Shown one piece after another: positions 35,355 through 43,896 of a stretch of DNA of 64,000 nt. This DNA comes from Bauldia litoralis (GTDB lineage: Bacteria; Pseudomonadota; Alphaproteobacteria; Rhizobiales; Kaistiaceae): positions 23,448 to 87,447 of the forward strand of contig CAMCWB010000006.1 in NCBI GenBank assembly GCA_945882315.1. The letters are read 5' to 3'. How positions within the stretch are numbered: the first letter of the stretch is position 1; each line of letters begins with the position of its first letter. A program made the position numbers and the translations under genes. The notes beneath the pieces are model-generated. The model saw nothing but the letters and a program-made list of their open reading frames with translations, did no database searches and was not told where the DNA came from.

Positions 35355-35899
35355 AATCCGAGAAAGACAAGATGCTGGCCGGCGAGCTCTATGCCGCGGA
35401 GGGGCCTGAGCTCGCCGCCGACAATCGCCGCATCTCGGATTGGATGGACCGCTACAACGCGACGCATGCGAGGACGCAGCCGGAACGCGAGGCGCTTCTG
35501 AGGGAGGCCTTCGCGCATGTCGGCGCCGGAGCCAATATCCGGCCGCCCTTCTATTGCGACTATGGCTACAACATCAGCCTCGGCGCGGCCGTCTTCCTCA
35601 ACTTCAATTGCGTCATCCTCGATGTCGTGCAGGTGACGATCGGCGACCGTTCGCAGATCGGCCCGGGCGTCCAGATCCTCACCGCCGATCATCCGCGCGA
35701 CGCGGCGCTTCGGGCGCAAATGCTCGAGTTCGGCAGGCCGGTGACGATCGGCGCCAATGTCTGGATCGGCGGCGGCGCCATCATCCTGCCGGGTGTCACG
35801 ATCGGCGACAACTCCATCATCGGCGCCGGCAGCGTCGTCACGCGCGACGTCCCGGCCGGCGCGGTGGCCGTCGGCAACCCGGCCCGCATCCGGCCGTAG
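35351..35899 (+). CDS. Sugar O-acetyltransferase (maltose/galactoside acetyltransferase family)
   Basis: The 182-residue left-handed beta-helix acyltransferase has an N-terminal mac domain (EKDKMLAGELYAA) and then hexapeptide repeats (VTIGDRSQIGPG, VTIGANVWIGGGAIILPGVT, IGDNSIIGAGSVVT). The catalytic His lies in LTADHPRD. It transfers acetyl from acetyl-CoA to a sugar. The start is uncertain: TTG 35351 puts the mac domain at the N-terminus as in the family, while GTG 35321 would add ten residues. A short frame with a better ribosome-binding site overlaps TTG. It is placed just before a sugar-binding protein and an alpha-glucosidase. Confidence 0.85.
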   Translation: MKSEKDKMLAGELYAAEGPELAADNRRISDWMDRYNATHARTQPEREALLREAFAHVGAGANIRPPFYCDYGYNISLGAAVFLNFNCVILDVVQVTIGDRSQIGPGVQILTADHPRDAALRAQMLEFGRPVTIGANVWIGGGAIILPGVTIGDNSIIGAGSVVTRDVPAGAVAVGNPARIRP

Positions 35900-35964
35900 A
35901 GCTTCACAAACCGGCCGCAATCACCGTAAAGATGCGCTGACCTCGGCAACGCGCGGGTTCGATA

Positions 35965-37230
35965 ATGGCATCGCGGCTTCTGGCTTTGGCGGCGACCCTG
36001 ATTGTCGCGGCGACGACGGCGAACGCTGCCGAGCTGTCGATCGCCATCGGCGATACCGGCAAGGCCGTCGCCGTCATGCGGCGCCAGCTCGATGCTTTCG
36101 AGAAGGCGAGCGGCCATACCGTCAGGGTCGTCCCGATGCCGTCCTCGGCGACCGAGCAGTTCGCCCGCTACAAGCTCTGGCTCGCGGCGCAGGATTCGAG
36201 CGTCGACGTCTATGTCGCCGACATCATCTGGGCGCCGCAACTCGCCACCCAGCTCCTCGACCTGACCGAGCCCGCAAAGGACATCATCGGCGAGCATTTC
36301 CCGTCCATCGTCGAGTCCCAGACGATCGACGGCAAGCTCGTCGCCGTGCCCTTCACCACTGACGCGCCGGCGCTCTATTACCGCAAGGACCTCCTGAAGA
36401 AATACAAGGCCGCTGTCCCGAAGACCTGGGACGAACTGGCGGCCACTGCGGCGACGATCATGGAGAAGGAGCGGAAAGCGAAGAAGGGCAACAAGGACCT
36501 CTGGGGCTTCGTCTTCGAGGGAAAGGACTATGAGGGCCTGACCTGCAACGCCCTCGAATGGATTGTCTCGAATGGCGGCGGCCGCATCGTCGAGACCGAC
36601 GGCACGATCTCGATCGACAATGACAAGGCTGCGGCCGCCATCGATCGCGCCAAAGGCTGGGTCGGCACGATCGCGCCGCCGGAGGTCCTCACCTTCGGTG
36701 AGGAAGAGGCGCGCGCCGTCTGGCAGCAGGGTAACGCGCTCTTCATGCGCAACTGGCCTTACGCCTATGCGCTCGGCAATGAGGAAGGCTCGGCGATCGC
36801 GGAGAAGTTCGATGTCACGACGCTGCCGCTCGGCAGCGAAGGCGGCAAGCCGGCGGCAACTTTGGGCGGCTGGAATCTCGCGATCCCGAAATACACGCGG
36901 CACGCCGAGGCCGCGATCGCCCTCGTCAAATTCCTCGCCTCCGCCGAGCAGCAGAAGGTGAGGGCGCTTGAATCGGCCGCCCTGCCGACGATCCGGGCGC
37001 TTTACAAGGACCCCGAAATCGCAGCCACGCAGCCGTTCATGCCGCGCTGGGAAGGGGTCTTCACCGATGCCGTGCCGCGGCCTTCGGCGACGACCCGCCT
37101 CAAATACAACGAAGTCTCGACGAGCTTCTGGACGGCCGTGCACAAAACGCTGGCCGGCGATGGCACGGCGGCGGCCAATCTGGCCGCGCTGAAAGGGCAA
37201 CTGACCGCAATCCGTGGGGCGGCCTGGTAG
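35965..37230 (+). CDS. Sugar ABC transporter substrate-binding protein (family 1), without adjacent permeases
   Basis: The 421-residue periplasmic binding protein has a signal peptide (MASRLLALAATLIVAATTANA). The mature start AELSIAIGDTGKAVAVMRRQ, and blocks such as PFTTDAPALYYRKDLLKKY and LGGWNLAIPKYTRHAEAAIALVKF when read in parts, are typical of maltose/trehalose-type receptors. No membrane or ATPase gene of the system is next to it, so it must use components encoded elsewhere or be an orphan receptor. The alpha-glucosidase gene that follows suggests an alpha-glucoside ligand, by context only. Confidence 0.88.
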   Translation: MASRLLALAATLIVAATTANAAELSIAIGDTGKAVAVMRRQLDAFEKASGHTVRVVPMPSSATEQFARYKLWLAAQDSSVDVYVADIIWAPQLATQLLDLTEPAKDIIGEHFPSIVESQTIDGKLVAVPFTTDAPALYYRKDLLKKYKAAVPKTWDELAATAATIMEKERKAKKGNKDLWGFVFEGKDYEGLTCNALEWIVSNGGGRIVETDGTISIDNDKAAAAIDRAKGWVGTIAPPEVLTFGEEEARAVWQQGNALFMRNWPYAYALGNEEGSAIAEKFDVTTLPLGSEGGKPAATLGGWNLAIPKYTRHAEAAIALVKFLASAEQQKVRALESAALPTIRALYKDPEIAATQPFMPRWEGVFTDAVPRPSATTRLKYNEVSTSFWTAVHKTLAGDGTAAANLAALKGQLTAIRGAAW

Positions 37231-37371
37231 GTCGGCCGAAGCCTGCCAAAACCCGATTCTTCATCTTTTGACCGAACCCATTCGTACTATTGGGCGTTTC
37301 GACACATTCGTGGCACCGTTTTCGCTTGTATGATTTCGCAGGTGCCGTGATTCAGCGGACGAGAAGTGAAT

Positions 37372-39045
37372 ATGAACATGCCCAGTGCCGAGACCGGCGA
37401 GACGACTGCGCCGAAGACCGACAACAACTGGTGGCGCGGCGCCGTCATCTACGAAATCTATCCGCGCTCCTTCCAGGATACCGACGGCGACGGCATCGGC
37501 GACCTGCGCGGCATCACCCAGCGCCTCCGCTATCTCGCCGACCTCGGCGTCGATGCCATCTGGGTGGCGCCCTTCTTCGTCTCGCCGATGCTCGATTTCG
37601 GTTACGACGTTAGCGACTACACCGCCGTCGATCCGATGTTCGGCACGATCGAGGATTTCGACCGGCTTGTCGCCGAAGCCCACGGGCTCGGCATCAAGGT
37701 CATGATCGACCAGGTGCTGTCGCACAGCTCCGACCGGCATCCCTGGTTTGCCCAGAGCCGCGCCAACCGGACCAACCCGAAGGCCGACTGGTATGTCTGG
37801 GCCGATCCCAAGGAGGACGGCACGCCGCCCAACAACTGGCTGTCGATCTTCGGCGGCCCGGCCTGGGAATGGGATACGCGCCGTCTCCAATACTACCTCC
37901 ACAATTTCCTGGTGGCGCAACCCGACCTCAACTTCCACAATCCGGAAGTCCAGGACGCGATCCTCGATGCGGTCGACTTCTGGCTGAAGCGCGGCGTCGA
38001 TGGCTTCCGCCTCGACACCGTGAATTTCTATGTTCATTCGCGCGGGCTGGAGGACAATCCGCCGGCCTCGCTCGCCGACCGCCAGTCGCCCGAGGCGCCG
38101 GCCGTCAATCCCTACAACTGGCAGGACCATGTCCACGACAAGAGCCAGCCGGAGAATCTCGATTTCCTGCGCAAGCTCCGCGCCCTCCTCGACACCTATC
38201 CCGGCCAGACCTCGGTCGGCGAGATCGGCGACGGGCCACGCTCGCTGACCACCATGGCCGCCTACACGTCGGGCGGCGACAAGCTGCACATGTGCTACAC
38301 CTTCGACTTCCTCAGCCCGATCTTCACCGCCGGACATTTCCGTGAGCGCATCGCCGCCTTCGAGGCGATCGTCGAGGATGGCTGGCCGTGCTGGGCCTTC
38401 TCCAACCACGACGTGACGCGCCATGCCAGCCGCTGGGCGGCGCATGGCGGCGCCGAGCGGGTCGCGAGGCTCGCTGCCGGCATCCTCCTGTCGCTGCGCG
38501 GTTCGGTCTGCCTCTATCAGGGCGAGGAACTGGGCCTTACCGAAGCGACGCTCCGCTTCGAGGAGCTTGCCGACCCCTACGGCATCCGCTTCTGGCCCGA
38601 ATATGTCGGCCGCGACGGTGCCCGGACGCCGATGGTCTGGGAGTCGAACGCGCCCAATGCCGGTTTTTCGGCCGGTGCGCGCTCATGGCTGCCGGTTTCG
38701 CCCGACCACGTTAGCAAGGCGGCGAACTCGGCGGCGGGCAATCCTGCCTCAATGCTGTCGCATTACCGCCGGTTGCTCGCCTTCCGCCGCGCCCATCCGG
38801 CACTGAAGTCGGGGACGATCGCCCTGATGGACGCGCCGCCGGAGGTCCTCGCCTTCATCCGGTCGCAGGACGACGAGCGCATCCTCTGCGTCTTCAATCT
38901 CGGAGCCCTCGAATCCCGCTTCAAGATTCCCGAGCATCTGGCCGTCGTGCCGCTCGACGGACATGGCTTTTCCAGCCGTCTCGAATCCGAGGTGCGCGCA
39001 ATAGATATCCCGGCTGGCGAGGCTTTTTTTGGCCTGATTGCGTGA
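37372..39045 (+). CDS. Alpha-glucosidase (glycoside hydrolase family 13)
   Basis: The 557-residue GH13 enzyme resembles oligo-1,6-/alpha-glucosidases. Region I is MIDQVLSHSS, region II GFRLDTVNF (nucleophile Asp), region III GEIGDG (acid/base Glu) and region IV FSNHDVTRH. The calcium-type loop DTDGDGIGDLRGI is near residue 39. There is no signal peptide, so it acts in the cytoplasm on imported alpha-glucosides. GTG 37366 and ATG 37378 are alternative starts; 37372 is chosen as the middle ATG. It lies 141 bases after the sugar-binding-protein gene. Confidence 0.93.
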   Translation: MNMPSAETGETTAPKTDNNWWRGAVIYEIYPRSFQDTDGDGIGDLRGITQRLRYLADLGVDAIWVAPFFVSPMLDFGYDVSDYTAVDPMFGTIEDFDRLVAEAHGLGIKVMIDQVLSHSSDRHPWFAQSRANRTNPKADWYVWADPKEDGTPPNNWLSIFGGPAWEWDTRRLQYYLHNFLVAQPDLNFHNPEVQDAILDAVDFWLKRGVDGFRLDTVNFYVHSRGLEDNPPASLADRQSPEAPAVNPYNWQDHVHDKSQPENLDFLRKLRALLDTYPGQTSVGEIGDGPRSLTTMAAYTSGGDKLHMCYTFDFLSPIFTAGHFRERIAAFEAIVEDGWPCWAFSNHDVTRHASRWAAHGGAERVARLAAGILLSLRGSVCLYQGEELGLTEATLRFEELADPYGIRFWPEYVGRDGARTPMVWESNAPNAGFSAGARSWLPVSPDHVSKAANSAAGNPASMLSHYRRLLAFRRAHPALKSGTIALMDAPPEVLAFIRSQDDERILCVFNLGALESRFKIPEHLAVVPLDGHGFSSRLESEVRAIDIPAGEAFFGLIA

Positions 39046-39187
39046 TCGAGGCCGCTTCCGGAATATTTTTCTCCGGCGGGCGGTGAGTTTGGCACCTTAA
39101 CCGTGGCAAAAAAGCCCAGGATTTTCTAAGTATTCCAGTGACAAAGAGACGTGCTCTGCTGGTAGTGGTGCCGGCAGATTCCTGTAC
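39046..39187. other. Intergenic region before cysG
   Basis: It holds 142 bases with a weak CCGGA/TCCGG hairpin around an AT-rich loop near 39057, which may end the alpha-glucosidase transcript. The second half is AT-richer and probably holds the cysG promoter, but no confident promoter elements were recognised. Confidence 0.4.
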
Positions 39188-40618
39188 ATGGAAAATCGGA
39201 TGTCCGCACCGACCCGCAAACTCAATGTTTTCCCGGCTTTTCACAAGGTCGCGGGACGGCGTGTCGTCGTGGTCGGCGGTGGCTCTGAAGCCGCGGCCAA
39301 GATCCGCCTGTTGGGCGAGACCAGCGCGGAGATCGTCGTTTATGCCAAGGCCCTCGGCAAGGAAGCCGGCGCCGACTTGATTGCCGCTGGGGCGGAGTGG
39401 CGTGGTCCCTGGCCGGTGGCCGCCGATATTGCCGGCGCGGCGCTGGTTTTCGCCGCGACCGGCGAAGAGGAGCTTGATCGCGAAATCAGGTCGCTCGCCC
39501 AGCAGGCCGGCGTGCCGGTCAACGTCGTCGACCGTCCCGAGCTCTGCGATTTCTACACGCCGGCGATCGTCAACCGCGCGCCACTCTCGGTGGCGGTGTG
39601 CAGCGAAGGCGTCGCGCCGGTGCTCGCCCGTCATGTCCGCGCCCGCATCGAGGGCCTGCTGGCCCCGTCCTTCGGCGATCTCGCCGGTCTTGCCGAACGT
39701 CTGCGCGGCCGCGTCACGCGCGCGCTCGGCACCGTCGCCGAGCGCCGCCGCTACTGGGCGCGCTTCTTCTCGGGCGCCATTGCCGAGAAGGTCTTTGCCG
39801 GCCGCATCGCCGATGCCGAGGCGGAGGCGCTGCGCACGCTCGAGATCGACCCGCAGTTCAAGGGCCATGTCTCGCTGGTCGGCGCCGGACCGGGCGCCGA
39901 GGACCTCCTGACGCTGCGCGCCCAGCGCACCCTCCAGGAGGCCGACGTCATCATCTATGACCGGCTGGTGCCCGAGGCCGTCGTCGCCATGGGCCGCCGC
40001 GACGCGCACCGCATCTATGTCGGCAAGGCGAAGGGCGCCCATGCGGCCAGCCAGGACGAGATCAATTCACTGATGGTCCGCGAGGCGTTGAAGGGCCACC
40101 GCGTCGTCCGCTTGAAGTCCGGCGACCCGCTGATCTTTGGCCGCGCCGGCGAGGAGATGGCGGTGCTCCGCAGTGCGGGGATTTCCTTCGACGTCGTCCC
40201 CGGCATCACGGCCGCCTTTGCCGCCGCCGCCGAGACCGAGATTCCATTGACGTTGCGCGACTCTTCCTCGGCGCTGGTCTTTGCCACCGGCCATGACGCT
40301 GATGGCGAGACGTTGCCGGGCTGGGCCGGCCTCGCCATTTCCGGCGCGACGGTCGCCGTCTATATGGGCCGCACGGTCGCCGCCAAGGTCGCCCGGCAAC
40401 TGGTCGCGGCCGGAATGGCCGCCTCGACGCCGGTCGCCGTAATCGAAAATGCCTCGCGCACCGATCATCGCGCCTATGTCGGCCGCCTCGACGAACTGGC
40501 GCAGATCGCCGACCGGCCGGAACTGATTGGACCGATTCTGATAATCGTCGGAGATGTGGTATCCGCCGGCGCCATCGCGGCGACCCCGGTATCTTTGTCC
40601 GAGCTCGCAGCGGCGTAA
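39188..40618 (+). CDS. cysG: Siroheme synthase (uroporphyrinogen-III C-methyltransferase / precorrin-2 dehydrogenase / ferrochelatase)
   Basis: This is a 476-residue trifunctional enzyme. The N-terminal part has an NAD-binding fold (GRRVVVVGGGSEAAAKIRLL, about residues 22-41) for precorrin-2 oxidation and iron insertion. The C-terminal part from about residue 220 is the SAM-dependent methyltransferase (SLVGAGPGAEDLLTLRA, VIIYDRLV, RLKSGDPLIFGRAGEE). It supplies siroheme to the sulfite reductase encoded downstream. ATG 39200 is an alternative start four codons later. The stop is followed directly by a repeated hairpin leader. Confidence 0.95.
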   Translation: MENRMSAPTRKLNVFPAFHKVAGRRVVVVGGGSEAAAKIRLLGETSAEIVVYAKALGKEAGADLIAAGAEWRGPWPVAADIAGAALVFAATGEEELDREIRSLAQQAGVPVNVVDRPELCDFYTPAIVNRAPLSVAVCSEGVAPVLARHVRARIEGLLAPSFGDLAGLAERLRGRVTRALGTVAERRRYWARFFSGAIAEKVFAGRIADAEAEALRTLEIDPQFKGHVSLVGAGPGAEDLLTLRAQRTLQEADVIIYDRLVPEAVVAMGRRDAHRIYVGKAKGAHAASQDEINSLMVREALKGHRVVRLKSGDPLIFGRAGEEMAVLRSAGISFDVVPGITAAFAAAAETEIPLTLRDSSSALVFATGHDADGETLPGWAGLAISGATVAVYMGRTVAAKVARQLVAAGMAASTPVAVIENASRTDHRAYVGRLDELAQIADRPELIGPILIIVGDVVSAGAIAATPVSLSELAAA

Positions 40619-40623
40619 CAAAG

Positions 40624-40782
40624 CAAGAGGCGAGGAGCGCCACAGGCGCGACCGGGAAGTCAACAAGAGGCGAGGAGCGCCGCAGGCGCGACCGGGAAGC
40701 AAGAGAACAAGGCGAGGAGCGCCGCAGGCGCGATAGGGAAGTCAACAAGAGGCGAGGAGGGCCGCTAGGCCCGACAGGGAAG
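40624..40782 (+). repeat. Four tandem hairpin units in the cysG-DUF2849 leader
   Basis: Units of about 36 bases begin near 40624, 40664, 40708 and 40746. Each reads roughly CAAGAGGCGAGGAG, a 5-bp stem, a 3-4-base loop, the partner stem, then GAC-GGGAAG. The stems are GCGCC/GGCGC in units 1-3 and GGGCC/GGCCC in unit 4, a compensatory change. The last unit's GGGAAG forms the ribosome-binding site of the next gene. Two further units are at 41265-41338. Confidence 0.85.
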
Positions 40783-40788
40783 CAAAAA

Positions 40789-41124
40789 ATGTTTAAAGCG
40801 GCAAAAGCCGGAGGCCAGCAGAAAGCCGTCACCGCCAACCGCCTCTCGGATGGGCTGGTGATCTTTCTGACCGAAGATAAGGGCTGGTCGCTGGCGATCG
40901 GCGACGCGCAATTGTTCGGCGACGGCCCGGACCTCGATGCTGCTCTTGCCTACGGCAAGGCCCAGCAGGAAGCGCGCGTCCTCGTCGATGCCTATGCGAT
41001 CGAGGTCGAGAATGTCGGCGACAAGCCGGTGCCGTCGCGCATTCGCGAACGCATCCGCGCCGAAGGCCCGACGGTACCCTATGGCGACGCCGAGCGGGCC
41101 AAGCTGGCGGCCGCCGTTAGATGA
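40789..41124 (+). CDS. DUF2849 protein of the sulfite reductase operon
   Basis: The 111-residue soluble protein contains ANRLSDGLVIFLTEDKGW and a conserved-looking end RIRAEGPTVPYGD. This matches the DUF2849 family, which is nearly always encoded next to cysI in alphaproteobacteria. Function is unknown; a role in assembling or feeding sulfite reductase is plausible from its genomic neighbourhood. GGGAAGC seven bases upstream supports the start. Confidence 0.85.
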   Translation: MFKAAKAGGQQKAVTANRLSDGLVIFLTEDKGWSLAIGDAQLFGDGPDLDAALAYGKAQQEARVLVDAYAIEVENVGDKPVPSRIRERIRAEGPTVPYGDAERAKLAAAVR

Positions 41125-41146
41125 CCGACTTGGCCGCCCCCACTCC

Positions 41147-41235
41147 GCTCATCCCCGCGAAAGCGGGGACCCAGGGGCGGCAAGCGTCGGTGTTGCGGCC
41201 CTGGATTCCCGCTTGCCGCGGGAATGAGCGGAATT
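41147..41235. repeat. Intergenic palindromic repeat, family C
   Basis: TCATCCCCGCGAAAGCGGGGA forms a GAAA-capped hairpin. CCCAGGG, a CCTGG partner, and CCCGCTTGCCGCGGGAATGA follow. It stands between the DUF2849 gene and the cysI leader. Confidence 0.7.
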
Positions 41236-41264
41236 CTGGTCTGGCCCCGAGAGCCGGGAATTAA

Positions 41265-41338
41265 ACAAGGAAGGCCGTGAGGCCCGACCGGGAAATTAAA
41301 CAAGAGGCGAGGAGGGCCGACAGGCCCGACCGGGAAGC
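41265..41338 (+). repeat. Two further hairpin units in the cysI leader
   Basis: These are units of the family at 40624-40782. The first (about 41265-41294) has stem GGCC/GGCC around GTGA. The second (about 41301-41338) has GGGCC/GGCCC around GACA. The second again ends in GGGAAGC, the ribosome-binding site of cysI at 41345. Confidence 0.8.
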
Positions 41339-41344
41339 AAAAGA

Positions 41345-43003
41345 ATGTACAGATACGACGAGTTCGATCAGGAGTTTGTCCACCAGCGCGTCGCGCAGTT
41401 CCGCGGCCAGGTCGAGCGCCGGGTTGCCGGCGAGTTGACCGAGGACCAGTTCCGGCCGCTGCGGCTGATGAACGGCGTCTATCTCCAGCTCCACGCCTAC
41501 ATGCTGCGCATCGCCATTCCATACGGCACACTCAACCCGCCGCAGATGCGCATGCTCGGCCACATCGCCCGCAAATATGACCGCGGCTACGGCCACTTCA
41601 CGACGCGGCAGAACCTCCAGTTCAACTGGCCAGCGCTGAAGGATATTCCCGACATCCTGGAAGACCTCGCCTCGGTCGAGATGCATGCCATCCAGACCTC
41701 CGGCAACTGCATCCGCAACGTCACCGCCGATCATTTCGCCGGTGCCGCCAAGGACGAGGTCGCCGATCCGCGCCCCTATGCGGAGATTCTCCGCCAGTGG
41801 TCGTCGCTGCATCCGGAATTCATCTTCCTGCCGCGCAAGTTCAAGATCGCCATCACCGGCGCCGCGCATGACCGCGCCGCCACGCAGGTCCACGACATCG
41901 GCCTGCACCTGAAGCGCGGCCCGGAGGGCAATATCGGCTTTGCCGTCTATGTCGGCGGCGGTCTCGGCCGCACGCCCTTCATCGGCCACAAGCTCCGCGA
42001 CTTCCTGCCGGAAGAAGACCTACTTTCCTATTGCGAGGCAGTGCTGCGCGTCTACAACCAGTTTGGCCGCCGCGACAACAAGTTCAAGGCTCGCATCAAG
42101 ATCCTCGTCCATGAAGCCGGCGAAGAAGAGATCCGCCGCCAGGTCGAGGAGGAGTGGGAGCGCATCCGCCACGGCGCACTGGCGTTGCCCGAGGACGAGA
42201 TCCTCCGCATCCGCGACTACTTCACCATGCCCGATCTGCCGGTGAAGTCCGCCAACAGCGAGCGGCTCGCCACGGCGCGCAAATCGGACGCCGCGCTGGA
42301 TGGCTGGGTTTCGCAGAACATCGAGCCGCACCGCAATGACGGCTATTCGATCGTCACGGTGTCGCTGAAGCCGATCGGCGGCACGCCGGGCGACGCCACC
42401 GCCGACCAGATGGACCTCATCGCCGACCTCGCCGAGCGCTACAGCCAGAGCGAAGTCCGCGTCAGCCACGAGCAGAACCTGATCTTCCCGCATGTCGCCG
42501 AGGACGACCTGCCCGAGCTCTTCGCGGTCCTGCAGAAGAACGGCCTCGGCACGGCCAATGCCGGGCTCGTCACCGACATCATCGCCTGTCCCGGCCTCGA
42601 TTATTGCGCGCTCGCCAACGCCCGCTCGATCCCGGTCGCGCAACGCATCTCCGAGCGCCTCGCCGATTCCGAGCGCCAGAAGGACATTGGCGACCTCAAG
42701 ATCAAGATCTCGGGCTGCATCAATGCCTGCGGCCACCATCACGTCGGCCATATTGGCATTCTCGGCGTCGAGAAGAAGGGCGAGGAGTTCTACCAGCTCA
42801 CGCTCGGCGGCTCGGGCGACGAAACGCCGTCGATCGGCGAGATCGTCGGCCCCGGTTTCTCCTATGACGGCGTCGTCGACGCGGTCGAAACCGTCGTCGA
42901 CACTTATCTGAAGCATCGGCAGGGTCCGGAAGAGACCTTCCTTGCGGCCTATCGGAGGCTTGGCAAGGAGCCGTTCAAAGAGGCCCTCTATGGCGCTGCT
43001 TGA
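41345..43003 (+). CDS. cysI: Sulfite reductase hemoprotein (nitrite/sulfite reductase family)
   Basis: The 552-residue siroheme/[4Fe-4S] enzyme reduces sulfite to sulfide. The two ferredoxin-like halves are visible. The iron-sulfur/siroheme ligands are C415 and C421 (ACPGLDYC) and C458 and C462 (GCINAC). HFTTRQNLQFNW near residue 80 is the siroheme-side arginine region. No flavoprotein (cysJ) is encoded here, so electrons probably come from ferredoxin. It overlaps cysH by 14 bases. Confidence 0.95.
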   Translation: MYRYDEFDQEFVHQRVAQFRGQVERRVAGELTEDQFRPLRLMNGVYLQLHAYMLRIAIPYGTLNPPQMRMLGHIARKYDRGYGHFTTRQNLQFNWPALKDIPDILEDLASVEMHAIQTSGNCIRNVTADHFAGAAKDEVADPRPYAEILRQWSSLHPEFIFLPRKFKIAITGAAHDRAATQVHDIGLHLKRGPEGNIGFAVYVGGGLGRTPFIGHKLRDFLPEEDLLSYCEAVLRVYNQFGRRDNKFKARIKILVHEAGEEEIRRQVEEEWERIRHGALALPEDEILRIRDYFTMPDLPVKSANSERLATARKSDAALDGWVSQNIEPHRNDGYSIVTVSLKPIGGTPGDATADQMDLIADLAERYSQSEVRVSHEQNLIFPHVAEDDLPELFAVLQKNGLGTANAGLVTDIIACPGLDYCALANARSIPVAQRISERLADSERQKDIGDLKIKISGCINACGHHHVGHIGILGVEKKGEEFYQLTLGGSGDETPSIGEIVGPGFSYDGVVDAVETVVDTYLKHRQGPEETFLAAYRRLGKEPFKEALYGAA

Positions 43004-43736
43004 CGTCGTCTCGGCCGGCACCGACCCCGGCTTGCTGTCGGAAGTCGACGCGCTCAATGCGCATTATGGCCAGCTCGACGCGCATGACGTGATCGCGGTC
43101 GCGGTCGACGAGCTGTTCCGCGGCCGCGTCGCGCTGGTCTCCAGCTTCGGTACCGAATCCGCCGTCCTCCTGCACCTGCTTTCCGAAGTCGATCCGACTG
43201 TTCCGGTCATCTTCCTCGATACCGGCCGGCTCTTCGCCGAGACGCTGGAATACCGGACGACGCTTGCCACCCATCTTGGCCTGACCGACGTTCGTTCCGT
43301 CACGCCGGACCCCGAGCGCCTGACCGCGAACGACCCGCATCGCGCCTTGTGGATGACCAAGCCTGATCTCTGCTGCCAGATCCGCAAGACCGAGCCGCTC
43401 GCCCGCGCCCTTGTCGGCTTCGATGCCTGGTTCACCGGCCGCAAGCGCTTCCAGAACGCCGTCCGCTCGAGCCTGAAGCTCTTCGAGGCCGACGGCGAGC
43501 GCATCAAGATCAACCCGCTCGCCAATTGGGGGGCGGAAGAACTGAAGGCCCATGCGGCGCGCCACGGGCTCCCCGAGCATCCGCTCCGCGACAAGGGCTA
43601 TCCATCGATCGGCTGCGTGCCCTGCACCTCGAAGGTGGTGCCCGGCGAAGACCACCGCGCCGGCCGCTGGCGCGGGCTCGAAAAGACCGAGTGCGGCATC
43701 CATGTCGGCGTCGAAGCCGACGGCAGCGGCATTTAA
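42990..43736 (+). CDS. cysH: Phosphoadenylyl/adenylyl-sulfate reductase, APS-type with [4Fe-4S] ligands
   Basis: The 248-residue enzyme has the PAPS-reductase fold (SSFGTESAVLLHLL, residues 51-64; FLDTGRLF). CC at 128-129 and C209/C212 (GCVPC) are the four cluster ligands that mark APS-using reductases. ECGIH near the C-terminus (C235) is the catalytic cysteine. It therefore reduces APS directly to sulfite for CysI. The start at 42990 (MALLDVVS) lies within the end of cysI; the longer frame to 42942 is unlikely. Confidence 0.94.
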   Translation: MALLDVVSAGTDPGLLSEVDALNAHYGQLDAHDVIAVAVDELFRGRVALVSSFGTESAVLLHLLSEVDPTVPVIFLDTGRLFAETLEYRTTLATHLGLTDVRSVTPDPERLTANDPHRALWMTKPDLCCQIRKTEPLARALVGFDAWFTGRKRFQNAVRSSLKLFEADGERIKINPLANWGAEELKAHAARHGLPEHPLRDKGYPSIGCVPCTSKVVPGEDHRAGRWRGLEKTECGIHVGVEADGSGI

Positions 43737-43737
43737 G

Positions 43738-43787
43738 CAATGTCAGGAAAAGTGGATACCGGTTTTCCGTCCGACATTGCGTCGCAA
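43738..43787. repeat. Short palindromic rhizobial-type intergenic repeat
   Basis: GCAATGTC near 43738 pairs with GACATTGC near 43776. The interior contains AAAAGTGGATACCGGTTTT, a text common in intergenic repeats of Rhizobiales. It lies between cysH and the DUF934 gene and may act as an mRNA end or attenuator. Confidence 0.7.
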
Positions 43788-43896
43788 AGATAACCCCCCG
43801 GCCTGTTGGCCTGGAACACTTCTCATGTCATACACGCCCCGCCGCGCCTTCCGGCGCCCGGCATGACACTTTCTCTTTAGTTCAACGGTTTCGTCG

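Noticed and set aside
40624..40782. Tandem repeat array considered as a CRISPR array
   Set aside because: Units are degenerate, spacers are only a few bases and no cas gene is near. The stems covary, which fits leader RNA hairpins better.
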